DNA of 64,000 bases, from assembly GCA_036924285.1 (NCBI GenBank), contig JAYKYS010000001.1:41167501-41231500 (forward strand), written 5' to 3'. The notes beneath the pieces were generated by a model. It was not told where the DNA came from and ran no database searches. It was given only the letters and a program-made list of their open reading frames with translations. The DNA comes from Asterella californica (Eukaryota; Streptophyta; Marchantiopsida; Marchantiales; Aytoniaceae). Made by a program: the position numbers and the translations under genes. The stretch's first letter is position 1. Each line of letters begins with the position of its first letter. Of the stretch, positions 31,901 to 43,370 are shown piece by piece.

Positions 31901-33800
31901 GATTTTAGATTGGAGTTTGTTTCATGTATAACATGTAGAAGACACGATTTTTAATATAAAGCTCGAAAGAGTTAAGTAAATGATGTAGATTTGTTTTTCT
32001 CCCTTAATGGTCCAACTTCCTCTTTTGTATGATGTCGTTACTTGTGGCTTGAAAGAAAAATGTTGCAACATAACAATAGTCATGCTCCTTACAAACTCTC
32101 CTCCTCTATCTGAGATCAACTCTAACGGACATCCAAAACTTGTGATGATCCTCTCTCATAAGAGTCTATCCACTTATGTTTCATTAGTCTCTCTCAAAGG
32201 TCTAGCCTCTACCCACTTGGTACAGTAGTCAATGATGACTACAATATATCTATTGCCTCCAAGGTGTTCTATTATGAGGACCTACAAAGTCAATACTCCA
32301 TTTCTCAAATGATCTTAATACTGGAATTGATCTTAACGGAGGTGTTCTAGTAGACTTCAAAGCAAATGCATGACATACGTCATAAGTTTTGCAATAGTCT
32401 AAACACTCTTTGAAAATATCATCCAAGAGTGTTTAGACTATGCGAGTTTTCTCCTTCTAAGAAAAAGTCATATCTGCAAGAAAACTCTAGATTTTCTTGT
32501 ACTCGTATGATAGCTCTTCAATGTTGCGATGGTCATCACTTGATCGTCTAGAAATGAATCATCATACAGTTCTTCTCCCTGATCATCATAAGCCATCGAC
32601 AAGAGATCAGCATTTGCATGTTTTTTCTTTGATTTATCTTCGATCACATAATCGTATTCTGTTAGAATGATCTTCCAACACGCAATACGCCTTTGGCATT
32701 AGGTTTGTTAAAGACTTTTTCAATCCAAAAATCATAGCTAGTCCTTCTCGTTCAGTCATGGAATAATTCTTCTATGTAGAAACCATCTGCCTACTAGCAT
32801 AAGCTATAAGATGATCATGCCCATCTTTCCATCTAATTGACTTAAGGTACATATGACTACTGCATTGGAGCATTCTTATATAGAGTAAATGCTTTACACC
32901 ACTCAGGTTTAGCAAGTATAGAAGCTGTCACCAATGTATTTTGCCGCTCCTCAAATGCTTCCTTTGTCTTCTGATCATGCACTATCTAGTCAAAATCAAC
33001 TCTCTACTTCATGTACGTAGTCAAAGCTATTGTTTTGTTCGAGAAAAAAAAAGACAAAACTTACGATAGTATCCAAAAATACCAAGAAACTATCTCAACT
33101 TGGTCAAGTTGAAAAGAAATGAAAGATCCTCGATCTTCTTCACCTTCTCAAGATCTACCGCAATCTCATTCTTGGAAATGACGTGTCCTAATAGTAGCCC
33201 TTCTTCGTAGTCACATATGCAATTTTTTGGATTTAGAGAAGCATTATCTTGCTCCAATCGCTGCAAACTTTTGATCACATGATCAAAGGTCCTCCTTTTT
33301 TCTATACATGCAAAAATTGTCAATAAAATCACGAACAAACTTCCTTGTGAATGGTTCAAACATCTTGTGCATGAACATCTGAAATGTGGTTGGAGCATTA
33401 CACAATCCGAATGATATCACCCGAAATGCAAATGTTCTCCAAGGAGTAGTGAATGTAATCAACTACTAGTACTCTTGTGCATCATTGATCTGGTTATACT
33501 CACTATAATCATCACCAAAGTTGTACCATTCATGATCAACAACTTCCTCCAAAATCAGTTACCAAGAGGATAATAATCCTTCTTGGTAACTACATTCAAC
33601 TTCTTATAGTCTATGCACAATCGCAGCTTACCGTTCTTCTTCTTGACAATCATAGTGGCTGAAACTCATTCTGAGTTCTTCACCTCGTAGATGAAATCCG
33701 TGTCCTTGAACGTGTAAATTTCCTCCTTGACCACCATTGATGTTGTATGATTGATCTTTCTCTATTTTTGTCGAACTGATCTTGAGTTCTCATCCAGTTC
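31900..33800 (-). mobile_element. Gypsy relic C (third family), RT to integrase
   Basis: On the minus strand: KKKNGKLRLCIDYKKLNVVT (about 33,650-33,585, RT), FVRDFIDNFCMYRK (33,345-33,301; Y/F-x-D-D changed to F-I-D-N), NPKNCICDYEEGLLLGHVIS and VDLEKVKKIEDLSF (33,240-33,110, RT thumb). Scattered RNase H-like remains follow, then an integrase core with IDFVGPHN, YIVVIIDYCTKWVEARPL (about 32,250-32,200) and LISDRGGEFV (about 32,120). The third catalytic Glu is lost. The motifs are those of ordinary plant gypsy elements, unlike families A and B. Very decayed. A further ORF at 33,862-34,068 minus may be upstream pol. Confidence 0.7.
32394..32441. repeat. Perfect hairpin, 17-bp arms
   Basis: Arm ATAGTCTAAACACTCTT at 32,394-32,410, a 14-nt loop, then its exact reverse complement at 32,425-32,441. 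It sits inside decayed relic C, where no functional hairpin is expected. Confidence 0.75.
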
Positions 33801-34519
33801 GATTCGATGAATATCCCTCCTCCAGATCCTTGTAACTTAAAGCAAACACATGGATATATCTTTAAAATATATCTAAGAATATATTTTTCTTGTTTTGAGT
33901 GATATTTATATCAAACTTCAAGATAGAGAGTCTTCTCACAATCTCTGCCTCACTCAACTCTTTCTTGTCAAAGTCTTTCTCTACTGGACGAGGCAACAAG
34001 TCAATAGCACTAAGCTGTTGTAAAGATCTACCAAAATCCTTCGTCATCAGACGAGGATTCTTGAACATAAGAATCTCTCATATCTACCTCCGAGACACTC
34101 TAATCGTCCTCTGTATCAAATTCCCAGTACTCACGAGTCACAACTCCAACATCCAAGAGAGGTACTATCACTCTGTGATGTCTAGGTCCAGTCCGTAAGT
34201 ATCATTTGTGCCACCTATTATCTATTTGTGCTCCCTAGCTTATATTCCCGCGACATATATGTAGATATTTACGACATTTCTAGTTTAAAAAGTGACAAAA
34301 GAGAAACCTCTGTCGTTTTCTGATGATGACTCGGATTCATTATCTGATGATGTCATCGAGTTCGTGTTCTTGAGTAGTACAGTTTTGGTTCTTTTGTTAC
34401 TAGAAACAGAGATGTGTAGAAGAAGTACCACCTAAAAGCTAGCAATGGAGATAAAAGCGAGTTCTATAAGTATGTGTACAAGTTTTTACTGTATTAAACG
34501 GAAACAGGAGCCTAAGGAG

Positions 34520-34567
34520 GATCCAAGGACCTCTTCATCCCACCTAGGATGAAGAGGTCCTTGGATC
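34520..34567. repeat. Perfect hairpin, 21-bp arms, inside the LTR/leader
   Basis: The left arm (34,520-34,540, starting GATCCAAGGACC) and right arm (34,547-34,567, ending GGTCCTTGGATC) are exact reverse complements around a 6-nt loop. Outer flanks (gagcc... and ...ggctc) extend the pairing imperfectly to about 34,509-34,583. The homologous place in the left copy (near 3,370-3,420) has unrelated sequence. Confidence 0.8.
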
Positions 34568-34914
34568 AAATCCTCTTGGCTCATGTTTCTTGTCTCAGTA
34601 TGTTGACCTCCTAGATGGGAGTCTATGTTGGGGTGTGTGGCTACGTCTTGCACATCTAAGGATGAGCTCCTTGCCCTAAGCCTCCGCATGCAACCGAGAT
34701 TATGAGTTGAGAGATACTTAATACAGCTATGAGAGGATTGTAAGCCCTAAGAGGTGATCTTGTAGCTGTGACTTAGGCTCTAAACTCATGGCTTGACTCA
34801 TAATTTGGGTTGCATCAAGATGACATCAGAGGGTTGAGAAATTTTTATTAAACAAGAGGCTAGCTTAGCTCGGAGCTAGCTTAGCAAAGGGGTTGCTTGT
34901 TAAGTAAGGGTACG

Positions 34915-34921
34915 TATAAGG
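34915..34921 (+). promoter_or_regulatory. Probable LTR TATA box (right copy)
   Basis: TATAAGG about 420 bp before the gag ATG, in the same position as 3,780-3,786 of the left copy. Confidence 0.4.
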
Positions 34922-35340
34922 ACATAAGGACCCCAACTTAGCTAGGGGTTGCTTAGCAAGAGACTTGTTTTTAGATAAGTCGACATGCGACGAGCGTTTG
35001 AGAGACACTACAAAGAATTGAAGAGAGAGAGAGAGAAGGGTAGCGTACGCAAGAGAGAGAGGAGAAGATTTTGACGACTGAGGATATTGATGATGAAATT
35101 AAGACGTGAATAAATTTTATGGAGTCTTGACAAGCTTACTTGCACAAATTTGAGTGTCTGATTGATCTTAGTGGGTAAGTGATCGTTGGAAGTATATTTT
35201 TCTCTTTTGACCGATCTCACAATCAATCACAATCAGGAGGTCCGTCCTCCCCAAGAAAGACTCTCACCACGATATATATGCCTCCACTGAGAGTAATTGA
35301 GGTAATTGATTTGGAGAATTTTTTAGACTGAGTGAGGAAG

Positions 35341-36950
35341 ATGGATCATGGTGCTGCTGTCCAAGGTGTTACTACTGCTCAAGGTATTCTTGCTCGGGGA
35401 CTCTTAGCCAAGATGGCGTTGGCGCTCAAGAGGACCATTTGTAGTTCCAGCAGCAAGTGCACAACCTGCTGTTGATACAGCTCAGATGCTTCAAGCATTG
35501 GTTGCTCTGATTCAGCAGCAACCTGCAATTGGAGTTGAGCAGAAATGAACAAAGGTGATACAAGCAATTGTTGGTCGTTGTGGACGATTCGATGACAGAG
35601 ATGTTACTAAGTACCTTGCAAGAGTATGTGGGTGAGATAGAACTGATAAAGGCACTTGAAGTTGAGATAATTCTGAGCTTTGAGTTGACTGTTGTTTTTG
35701 AAGTGAGGGAGAAAGTGAGAAATCTACAAAGGAGACATCTAGGAGGATGGACTCTGTTTGAACGTGCACTGAAGGAGGAGTTTCTAGAAGAAGATTCTAA
35801 TAGAGTCACCGGGAGAACATTTCTTGATTGGATAGAGCGTCAGCCTGGACGTACCATGAGATTGAATGAGTTAATTCGTGAGTTTGAAAAGAGGTACTTG
35901 CAGCTTTTTGGTCTAGAAAGGTTGACGTTGGATGCTAGGAAGATAGAGTTGTTCTTAAGGACTATGGATGAGTTTACAGCAAATAGATCTTGTTTCATGT
36001 TAGCTGATCTTGAAGTAGAGCAATCTCTCTCCTCTGCTTTTTAAGAGCAAAGGGGAGAGTTACATCTGATTAGAGAAGAGTGAAAGAAGTAATATCTACT
36101 CTTGCTAGACAATGTCGTGACAGGATGGTAGTAGCTGGACAACTATAGACCTTGCTAGAACAAAGAGTGGTTTCTCAAGTCCCAGTAGTTCCTCCATAGT
36201 TCCCCAAGCACCTGTAGTGTCGATCCCAGCACAAAGAGGTCCTAGACAATAGCGACCTGTTGAAAATCAAAATCAACATAACCTGATTGAAGAGCTCACT
36301 CAACAGTTGAGAGATTTAAGAGTTGAGATGACAGATCTGAAAAGAGATCAGCGACCGGTAGCACTAGGTGCTCGACCTGTAGGGAAAACCTTTACCAAGA
36401 GGTGTATTTGGTGCGACAGTCCAAATCATCTCAGAGGGGATTGCCAAGACTTAGCGGTTGTCTTGCGAGAGGACGTGGTCAATTATCAGAATAACAAGTT
36501 GCATCTAACCGCCACTAGGCAACCTCTGAACATGCATTTTGGAAGAGGAGGAATGAGGAATTTGCTCTCAATACTTATTGGTGTGAACACTACAATAATG
36601 ACTGAGGGCTCTGCAGAAGCTGATGTATATACTGGAAGAGTTGAAGTGCGCTCTAATCCAACTATGGTTGAACAAGCTGCTGAAGTTTCAATTGAAATGA
36701 TGAAGAGAGACGCATAAAGCATTACGAGAGCTACTGGATGGAAGGACCCTGTAGATGCTTCTGTTCGAGCATTTTTGGAAGTAAGTAGTGAACAAGATGT
36801 AACTGTAGAAGACAAGAGACGGCGTGGTGCTTCTGACCTAGATACATGAGCACTTGATGACAGTGATCGTCGAAGAGTTACAAAGAGGAGAGCAGTAGAG
36901 CCATCTATACGAACTAGTAGGGTTCCTATTGCAAAAGATATACCTTCTAC
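35341..36950 (+). pseudogene. Gag and linker of family A (right copy)
   Basis: Collinear with 4,214-5,619 and then 350-560. An open stretch at 35,568-36,044 (158 codons) reads VFEVREKVRNLQRRHLGGWT, FERALKEEFLEEDSNRVTG and WIERQPGRTMRLNELIREFE. A second open stretch (36,307-36,717) carries an intact CCHC knuckle, CIWCDSPNHLRGDC (about 36,397-36,440), and the linker VYTGRVEVRSN. After a stop at 36,716 the linker continues with DPVDASVRAFLEVSSEQDV and a basic region to about 36,950. Pol is absent: the element ends near 37,010. Here gag and linker are joined in the normal order, unlike at 346/5,619. Confidence 0.7.
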
Positions 36951-37019
36951 CTCTACAGTTCCACCATCTACAGAAGGTGTACAAGGTCTGCTTGTACAGG
37001 GTCGTCACAAGAGGCTACT

Positions 37020-37440
37020 GCTACTGATAGATATCAAGTATTGTTCTTGTGTCAACTTTCACATTCACTTTCCAAGCAACTTTTAACATTTTTTATAAAG
37101 GTTGAACTTATTATTCTTTGCAAAGTTCTTCTTAAGTAACACTTGGGATTACCGAATTGACTTTGTTTTATTTTAACTTATAAAGAGTTTATTATTCAAA
37201 TGAGTACTTTTTGGCAAAATTTGTGGTTAATTTCACTTTTGATTGTTTTTTTCTGTTTTAGGTATGTCTTTTGTTGATTGGCTATTGTTAAGGTCGACGA
37301 GCATAAAAAACTTTATTTATACCCTTGTGAGAAAAGATTCTGTATCTTGTATAGGGAATTCTGGGGCAAAAGCCGTAGCGAGAGCTCTTATACCTATATT
37401 GGTTGCGGGAGTCCCTGAAGCTGCAGCGCAGGCGACCTAG
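37020..37440 (+). other. Possible intron-exon remnant
   Basis: A T-rich stretch ends in TTGTTTTTTTCTGTTTTAG (37,242-37,260), a textbook plant 3' splice site. An open reading follows to the TAG at 37,440 (about 60 codons, ending ARALIPILVAGVPEAAAQAT), with an Ala/Pro/Val-rich C-terminus. I do not recognise the protein. It could be the last exon of a decayed host gene or retroelement coding sequence. No upstream exon was identified. Confidence 0.3.
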
Positions 37441-37479
37441 ACGGAATTCAATTATCACGTATTCTCTAGTCAAGGTCAA

Positions 37480-39250
37480 CCAAGAGATGTAGGTGAAATC
37501 TGTCCTCTCGTTCAGAACCCAGCAAACTGTAGTATGAATTTCGGCAACCTATTGCTCCCAACTCCAACTTCCAACTGATCTCAAATTTCACAAGAAATTC
37601 TCTCTGACCTCTCACTACTAATCTCTGAAATTTCAACTTCAGACTTCAAACCAATTGCTCGAGATGGATCAGTCTTTCGTCTGTGCTAACTTATGAGCTT
37701 TATAGACTCCGGTGGCTAAAATCCATGACCCCAACACCTTCTCTTAACCAAATGAGCTGAAATTACATATGTAATAAGCTGATAGGGCATGAAAAGTTTC
37801 ACTCAGAGATTCGATCCCATTCTCATGGAACAACTCAATCCTTGAGTCCAAGCAAAAATGGTTTTACTTCTACCTCTCAACTGTTACAGCCAACTTCACT
37901 CAACCATTTCGAGGTCCAACCTGATCCAAATGTAGGACTAATTTACATCGGTGCAACCAGCACGGAGTCAACTATCCAATTCTCTTGACAATATAAAAAG
38001 ATCATCTCGTCCAAGGTACTCAGAAACGTGATTCGAGATATCGATTTGATCTCTTTGACTTTGAATGATCATAACTCTACACTCAAAACTCCAAATCGAT
38101 TGACCCTCCACTCCAGATTGTAGCCCAGCTCAAGAGCTTTCCAACGAGACCTTACGCTCCACGACTGAACCTTGAGAAGGCTTCCGAAACTCCAAAACCG
38201 TCCTTGAAACTTGGATGAACTTCATTGATAAAAAAGGACCAATGAAAAAGAAGATTGGAGATCACATCTTCAAAGCTTGAGCCAAAATACTTCGGACCTC
38301 AATCATAATCTAGGATAATCATCCTCACCAAGCGATAGAGATAATACTGACATGGAAGTACATGAGATTCAATACAAATTGAATCGATCTATGAGAAAAG
38401 ATATGACAAAAAGAAATGAGGAAGTCATCAGTTGATTATAGTATTCCTCACCAAAGTTCCTCGTGATCCATGCACGATGGTTGATCTTTCATCGACAGTG
38501 ACATCAGATATTAACCCATACGTTGAAAAGAACATTGGCTAGAAAGTTCAGATTCATTCACGCGTCAAAGTAAGATGTACACAATCAAATCTCAATACTC
38601 ATTGTAAGTGATGATCGGCAAGATCACCAGAGTAGGAAAGTCCATCCCCCTCTCCATGAGCTCTTCACCAAAGTAGACAACGAACCATTATCGAAAGTGA
38701 TCGCGAAGAATGTAGTGAAGCTTAATATGAAATGGATTCGAGAATGGAAGATCCGAAACTCGGATCAATCATCTGTCCATGAGTATAACTTCTCACATCT
38801 CCTCACCCTCCATGTAAGACATTGAGAAACACTAGTGAAATACCAAGCAAAGAAGAGTGTCGCCAGAACCGTTGACCCGTTATCTTATATCCAAATCTGA
38901 CGACAAGAGTCACTCACAAGAATGCCCACGGATCACTCAGCTAGTATGTCTCATTATCATGCGATCTCACATCCTAGATAACCATGAATGTGACAACTAA
39001 TATGCCGTCAAGCGAGTTACACGAAAAGTTCATGGAATATAGAATACTTGATCGTTTGGTTTAGCTTGTTATACTTGAAGAGGTCGTATTCTCTTCACCA
39101 CTTGCTAAAGAAGAAGATAAAACTAGAGAGAGGAGAAGACTTGAGACATCAATCAACCATAAAGGTTGATGAAGACACGGTGTCATGTTGTGATAAAACT
39201 CACACATGAATTTAGCGTAGAACTTGTATTGTGGTGTATTGCAAATCACA
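37480..39250 (+). repeat. Noncoding repeat D, copy 2
   Basis: Collinear with 58,920-60,500: 'gtcaaccaagagatgtaggtgaaatc' at 37,468 against 58,937, 'gcttgagccaaaatacttcgg' near 38,275 against 59,757, 'aagcgatagagataa' near 38,330, 'gttggctagaaagttcag' near 38,540 against 60,028, and 'gagttacacgaaaagttca' near 39,012 against 60,492. No coding sequence. Likely the LTR/leader of a retroelement family not otherwise represented. The end near 39,181 has TGTCATGTTGTG, resembling the LTR starts elsewhere. Confidence 0.65.
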
Positions 39251-39850
39251 AGTGATCTTTGGAGAAGATCGTATAGTTAGTTAGTTCTACTCATTGGATA
39301 AAGTCACGTACGTCCTAGGATGTCATCCATGAGTCCTCAATAGTAAATAATGATGGTCCAAATAGTCAGATCACTCTAATGCGGATGAGGATCGTGAATG
39401 CAGTCCACTTAGTCAAGAATTATCTACCACTTAGCTTACTACACAACTAAATGTTAAGTTTAGCAAGGACGAGTATGAGACCAAGAGAGGAATGAAAGAG
39501 TGATGAAACGGAGGATTGTAAGAGAAAATGAATAATGAACATCAAGATTGAGAGCTCTTATATACTATGAGAGACAAAAATGTCAATCATTGACAAAAAA
39601 CTTCCAAATCTAGTATTAACTCACTTTCAAAATTATTAGTTAATCCTAATTTCATGAAATTTTAGTGGTTCTTAACAATGTCAACTACTCAAATATTCTC
39701 AAAAAGTGATCATTATCAATCTGTTGTAACCAAAATTTTAGTTGAGAAAAATGTGCTTAAATTGCTTCCTTCTTCTCCATGCGCTCCTCGGATCAAGATT
39801 TTGGCTATATTAAAGTCTATCAGGGATGGCCATAGGCGGATGGATCACCA
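39251..39850. other. Gene-free spacer
   Basis: No supported gene or repeat. Becomes AT-rich after about 39,600. Confidence 0.4.
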
Positions 39851-40320
39851 GTAGACGTTCACCGTTGCGCACCGTTGCGACTGATCATCTCTCGTCGATG
39901 ATCTCCACCTTTTGTCCGTGGACGTTCGCTAGCAGAAGGCAAGAACCGTGGACATTCATTGGAGATTAAATCGACGGTCCGTCTGAGGACGATCTTCGTT
40001 GACAGATTTTGCTTCACGGATGGTCGGCGGATTGGCGTGCGCCGGTGATCATCCGTCAGCTTATGACGAGCGTCAATGGACGATCGCCAGTGAGTGTCTC
40101 GGCGGTCCATCAGCGGACGGCCTTCGTCGTGGATTTTGCGTGACAAACCGCTGGTGGTTTGTCGTTCGTCGATGAATCGTCCATCTGCAGATGGTGAGCA
40201 TCGATGGACGTTCATCACCAAGTGTCATTGCGGTCTATCGGCAGATGGTCTTCTCCGACGGTTGATCGCAAGCACATTATTCGACGGTCAGCTCACTAAT
40301 GGATCGTCATCTTCCGTGTA
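39850..40320 (+). repeat. 128-bp-period tandem repeat, CG-rich
   Basis: The motif GGTCC/TATC-GC-GA-GG recurs at 39,976, 40,104 and 40,232, exactly 128 bp apart, and the surrounding 60-80 bp line up in all three copies ('ggacgatcttcgttgacag', 'ggacggccttcgtcgtgg', 'agatggtcttctccgacgg'). A further partial unit precedes them. It lies as a sharp GC-rich island between very AT-rich flanks. The 120-codon minus-strand ORF here (39,859-40,221) is probably an accident of the repeat, having no known motif. Confidence 0.75.
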
Positions 40321-40329
40321 CTATTGTCA

Positions 40330-41485
40330 TGGAATGGTTCCATTTTGATCTATGTTTATTAATAGTTTATAAATATAAATTTTTATATTAAAGAATTAAA
40401 TAAAATAAAATTTTGAAATTTTATGTCATTATGATGATTTCAATCAAACTCTTGAAATTTCAGTTGGCTCAAAATCTGGTAATACTTTAATATATATGTT
40501 AAATCATATTTATCAAAGTTTTATTTTCAAATTTCTATCTTTAAAGAATTATTAAACTTTTAAAATAATAATACACTTCAAACTTTTAGAACTAAATCTC
40601 TGAATGTTCCAACAAAATGTTATCGGTTCATAGTACTTCACAGCATAGCATGAAAAGAATTTAAGAATATTACAGATGACATGTATCTCCAATTACTCCA
40701 ATATTAATTGAGAATAACTACTTGTTACAGCCATAAATGTTAAGTCAAAAATATGTTCATTATTTTTCTATGAGTTGGAATGTACACTCTAACTTATTAA
40801 ATTTTTGAAAGTTTGAGTATCTTTCTGTTATAAAAGAAGTTAACAAAATATACATTCTACTGATTTTATCACAAATGTTTTCTATTTTTAGAGTGTACAT
40901 CACATATGGGTTTTGTATTTTCTCCAGAGTTTCCACGATAGCCACATCTTATATCCTAAATTATATCAAGTTTAAAATCTTTTGGAAAATATGCATCCCA
41001 AATGAGTATTGGAACGGAGAGAAGGAAAAAGACATACATGAGTATAGTCTTAAAATTCTTGCAAGTGGTTGGCGGTAAGCCACAATTTATTTTGGAAAGA
41101 GATTTTTTTGGAAAATTAAAATCATTTATATGTAATAAATAAAACAACTTAGTAACCCTAAGTTGACAAAACAAATTTAACATATTTGTTGACCATATCT
41201 ATCATGAACCATTAAGCAGAGTTGACAAGACTATTTCACTTCTAAATTTTAAATTTTAAATTTATTTTTCTATAATTAAATAATTATACTATGAATATTA
41301 CATATGGCCTCTATGAAGACAAAAAACCTGTACGTGAACTGAAACACCTATCTTCCTACTATGAACATAAATGTAATTATATTAAAAATATTTAACTTTA
41401 ATATAAATTAATTTATGACTTAACTCTTCGAAGAGAAAGGGTACAAGAATCCTGCTGCTAGTACTTGTGGTTCATTGTTACTCTA
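40330..41485. other. AT-rich intergenic DNA
   Basis: Strongly AT-rich with only short ORFs and no motifs. No RNA gene seen. Confidence 0.5.
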
Positions 41486-41489
41486 GGTT

Positions 41490-42880
41490 CACATGCATAG
41501 TTCGTGTTCACCCAAACACCGAGAGGAACTTTGCATCCACAATCACGTAAAGCTTCTCCGACATTTGCTGCTTGTTGAAGACTATGAAACACTACCATCG
41601 TCTAGTATTCCGATGTCAAAAGTTGAGCGAAGTGTATTAACATCTCAGTCATATCAGCTTTGGAGAAAGCTTTTGAATCATCGTGTGAATAACGCTTCAG
41701 TTGAAATCCGTAAAGAATATCAGTGATTTTCAACATGAATCTCTACTTCTCCAAAGTGGACATCTTCCTCTCGTCCGCAAGATAGACTTCCCAATTGTAA
41801 GCTTCTTCTATATCTTCCTTGTACCAACTACAGAAATTTTTCGGACGCACAAGAATCGCCTTACCCTTTTCTTTAGCCTCTTTGTATTCCCAAGCATGCA
41901 TAAGATAATCAAGAAAGTCCGGTGGCAAAATCTTCAACAAAGTCTTCATCGATTTTTCTGTCCCTCTTCAACACCAAATAATCGTTACGATGATAACAAT
42001 CTTTCTGTAAAATGAGAGAGAGAATTTATTAATCAACACGATAACCAGCAAGAAAATACGTGAGCATGCCATGAACTTCATGGGCTATCATGTTGGCTGT
42101 AAAGAAGACAAAAAGTCTAAACAACAATAGAAAAGAATTTCCTTACAAGTAACTTTTCAAAGGTTGTAAAAACGGAATGAAGTTCTTCTTCTTGAGTGTA
42201 AGGACCAATTTTGATATGCGCTTTGATCTAGTCTTTAAGACCAACCATCTGCACCACGGCCATTGTAGTCTATGACAAGACATCTCTCACACTCCTTCTG
42301 CATCTCATCCATTGATAATTGTCCCTGATCAACATGAAGAAGGATGGAGAGTTTGTGATCATCCGTCACCAAACGTCTTTCATCTCACCATCATTATGCT
42401 TTTCCGTCTTTCCATCTTTTGTGAGAGGTTTTTGTCTCTCCCACTTCTTAGATAGGGACTTTCCACAAAGGTCCCTATCTAAGACAACTTGGAAAGTCCT
42501 TCCAAAGTGAACATAGCTTTTTGAAGTTCATCTCAAGTTTGAATGTTAACCGTTTTCAGTGTTAATCACTTCCTCAAGACGTTTGTACTCTCACCAATCT
42601 TCTTACTCTTGGTGAATTATTGATGGACGTATTCCACTTCTCTGATGGATCGTGTACTTGCATCGCACATCCGCATCCACGTTATCATTGTATACAAACA
42701 ATGCAGCTTCATTATTGATAAGACTCATACAGACAATATAGTTACATCAACGTATTTGTTGATAAAAACTTGGATATTGTGCAAGAAGCTCGATTCTCAC
42801 ATATGTACTATGATTACTCCTGATCAAGTAGAGCATCAATTTCGAGGAGGAGGTGAAATCCAGTCAACCTTTGTGGGATA
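41490..42880 (-). pseudogene. Unidentified decayed coding sequence
   Basis: Minus-strand reading, with frameshifts, shows long protein-like stretches: LSMDEMQKECERCLVIDYNG (about 42,290-42,240), IGPYTQEEELHSVFTTFEKL (about 42,215-42,150), KAILVRPKNFCSWYKEDIEE then EVYLADERKMSTLEK (to 41,743), DDSKAFSKADMTEMLIHFAQ and LRDCGCKVPLGVWVNTNYAC (about 41,540-41,490). Composition and density argue for former coding DNA. I cannot name the family. It could be a DNA-transposon protein or a captured host gene. Confidence 0.35.
42447..42483. repeat. Perfect hairpin, 13-bp arms
   Basis: CTTAGATAGGGAC at 42,447-42,459, an 11-nt loop, and the exact reverse complement at 42,471-42,483. Located in the unidentified decayed coding region. 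Confidence 0.7.
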
Positions 42881-43370
42881 ATCGCGAGGATCTACAATTG
42901 TTAAGAAATTGTTATAGTGAGGAGAGGCATTTTCTTGCATCGTCTTCTTCTTCTTCTCGATGAAAGAGTGACTGACAGCTTGACAAGATCCCCAATTGTC
43001 GCTGTGACCTCTGTAGATGGTTTCACAGACCGGTCGATGCAGATCTGGATCACATTGTTTGTTGCATGATAATTTTTGATAGTCTTCTTCTTTTTGTTCT
43101 TCAAGTCCTGAGTGACGTTATCTCTTGCATTGAAGTTAACGTGTGGAAAGGAGCATCCGACTCAAAAAGAACAGATGCATGAGTTAGAGGTGGAGAATCT
43201 GAATGACTAAGACCTTCCTCTGCATCTGGACTGACGCGAGGAACACTAGCTGTAGATGAAGGTCTCCAACAAGGTTGATTAACTCCACCAGATAAGATGT
43301 TAGCTTTCCGTGTCACGTGATGCAGAATGACTTTGATCCCGACTCAGAGGTTGGGTGGCCGTGACCGAGA
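42881..43370. other. Gene-free spacer with unsupported minus-strand ORFs
   Basis: Two short minus-strand ORFs (42,901-43,104, with a basic RRRRRRCKK run; 43,101-43,316, Ser/Pro-rich) have no recognised domain. A CTT/AAG-rich microsatellite-like run near 42,940-42,960 makes the basic stretch. Confidence 0.35.

Larger units (their letters stand above)
34310..35340 (+). repeat. LTR and leader of family A variant (right copy)
   Basis: Collinear with 3,160-4,213: 'actcggattcat' near 34,330, 'acggaaacag' near 34,499, 'gggagtctatgttgg' near 34,617, 'cctaagcctccgcatgc', 'gcatcaagatgacatca' near 34,811, TATAAGG at 34,915, a GA-repeat at about 35,020-35,037, and a long identical block near 35,226-35,267. 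The gag ATG at 35,341 follows. It carries a perfect 21-bp-arm hairpin at 34,520-34,567 that the left copy lacks. Exact LTR ends not determined. Confidence 0.6.

Noticed and set aside
39859..40221. 120-codon minus-strand ORF
   Set aside because: It spans the 128-bp tandem repeat. Its openness follows from repeat composition, and it has no domain or start context.
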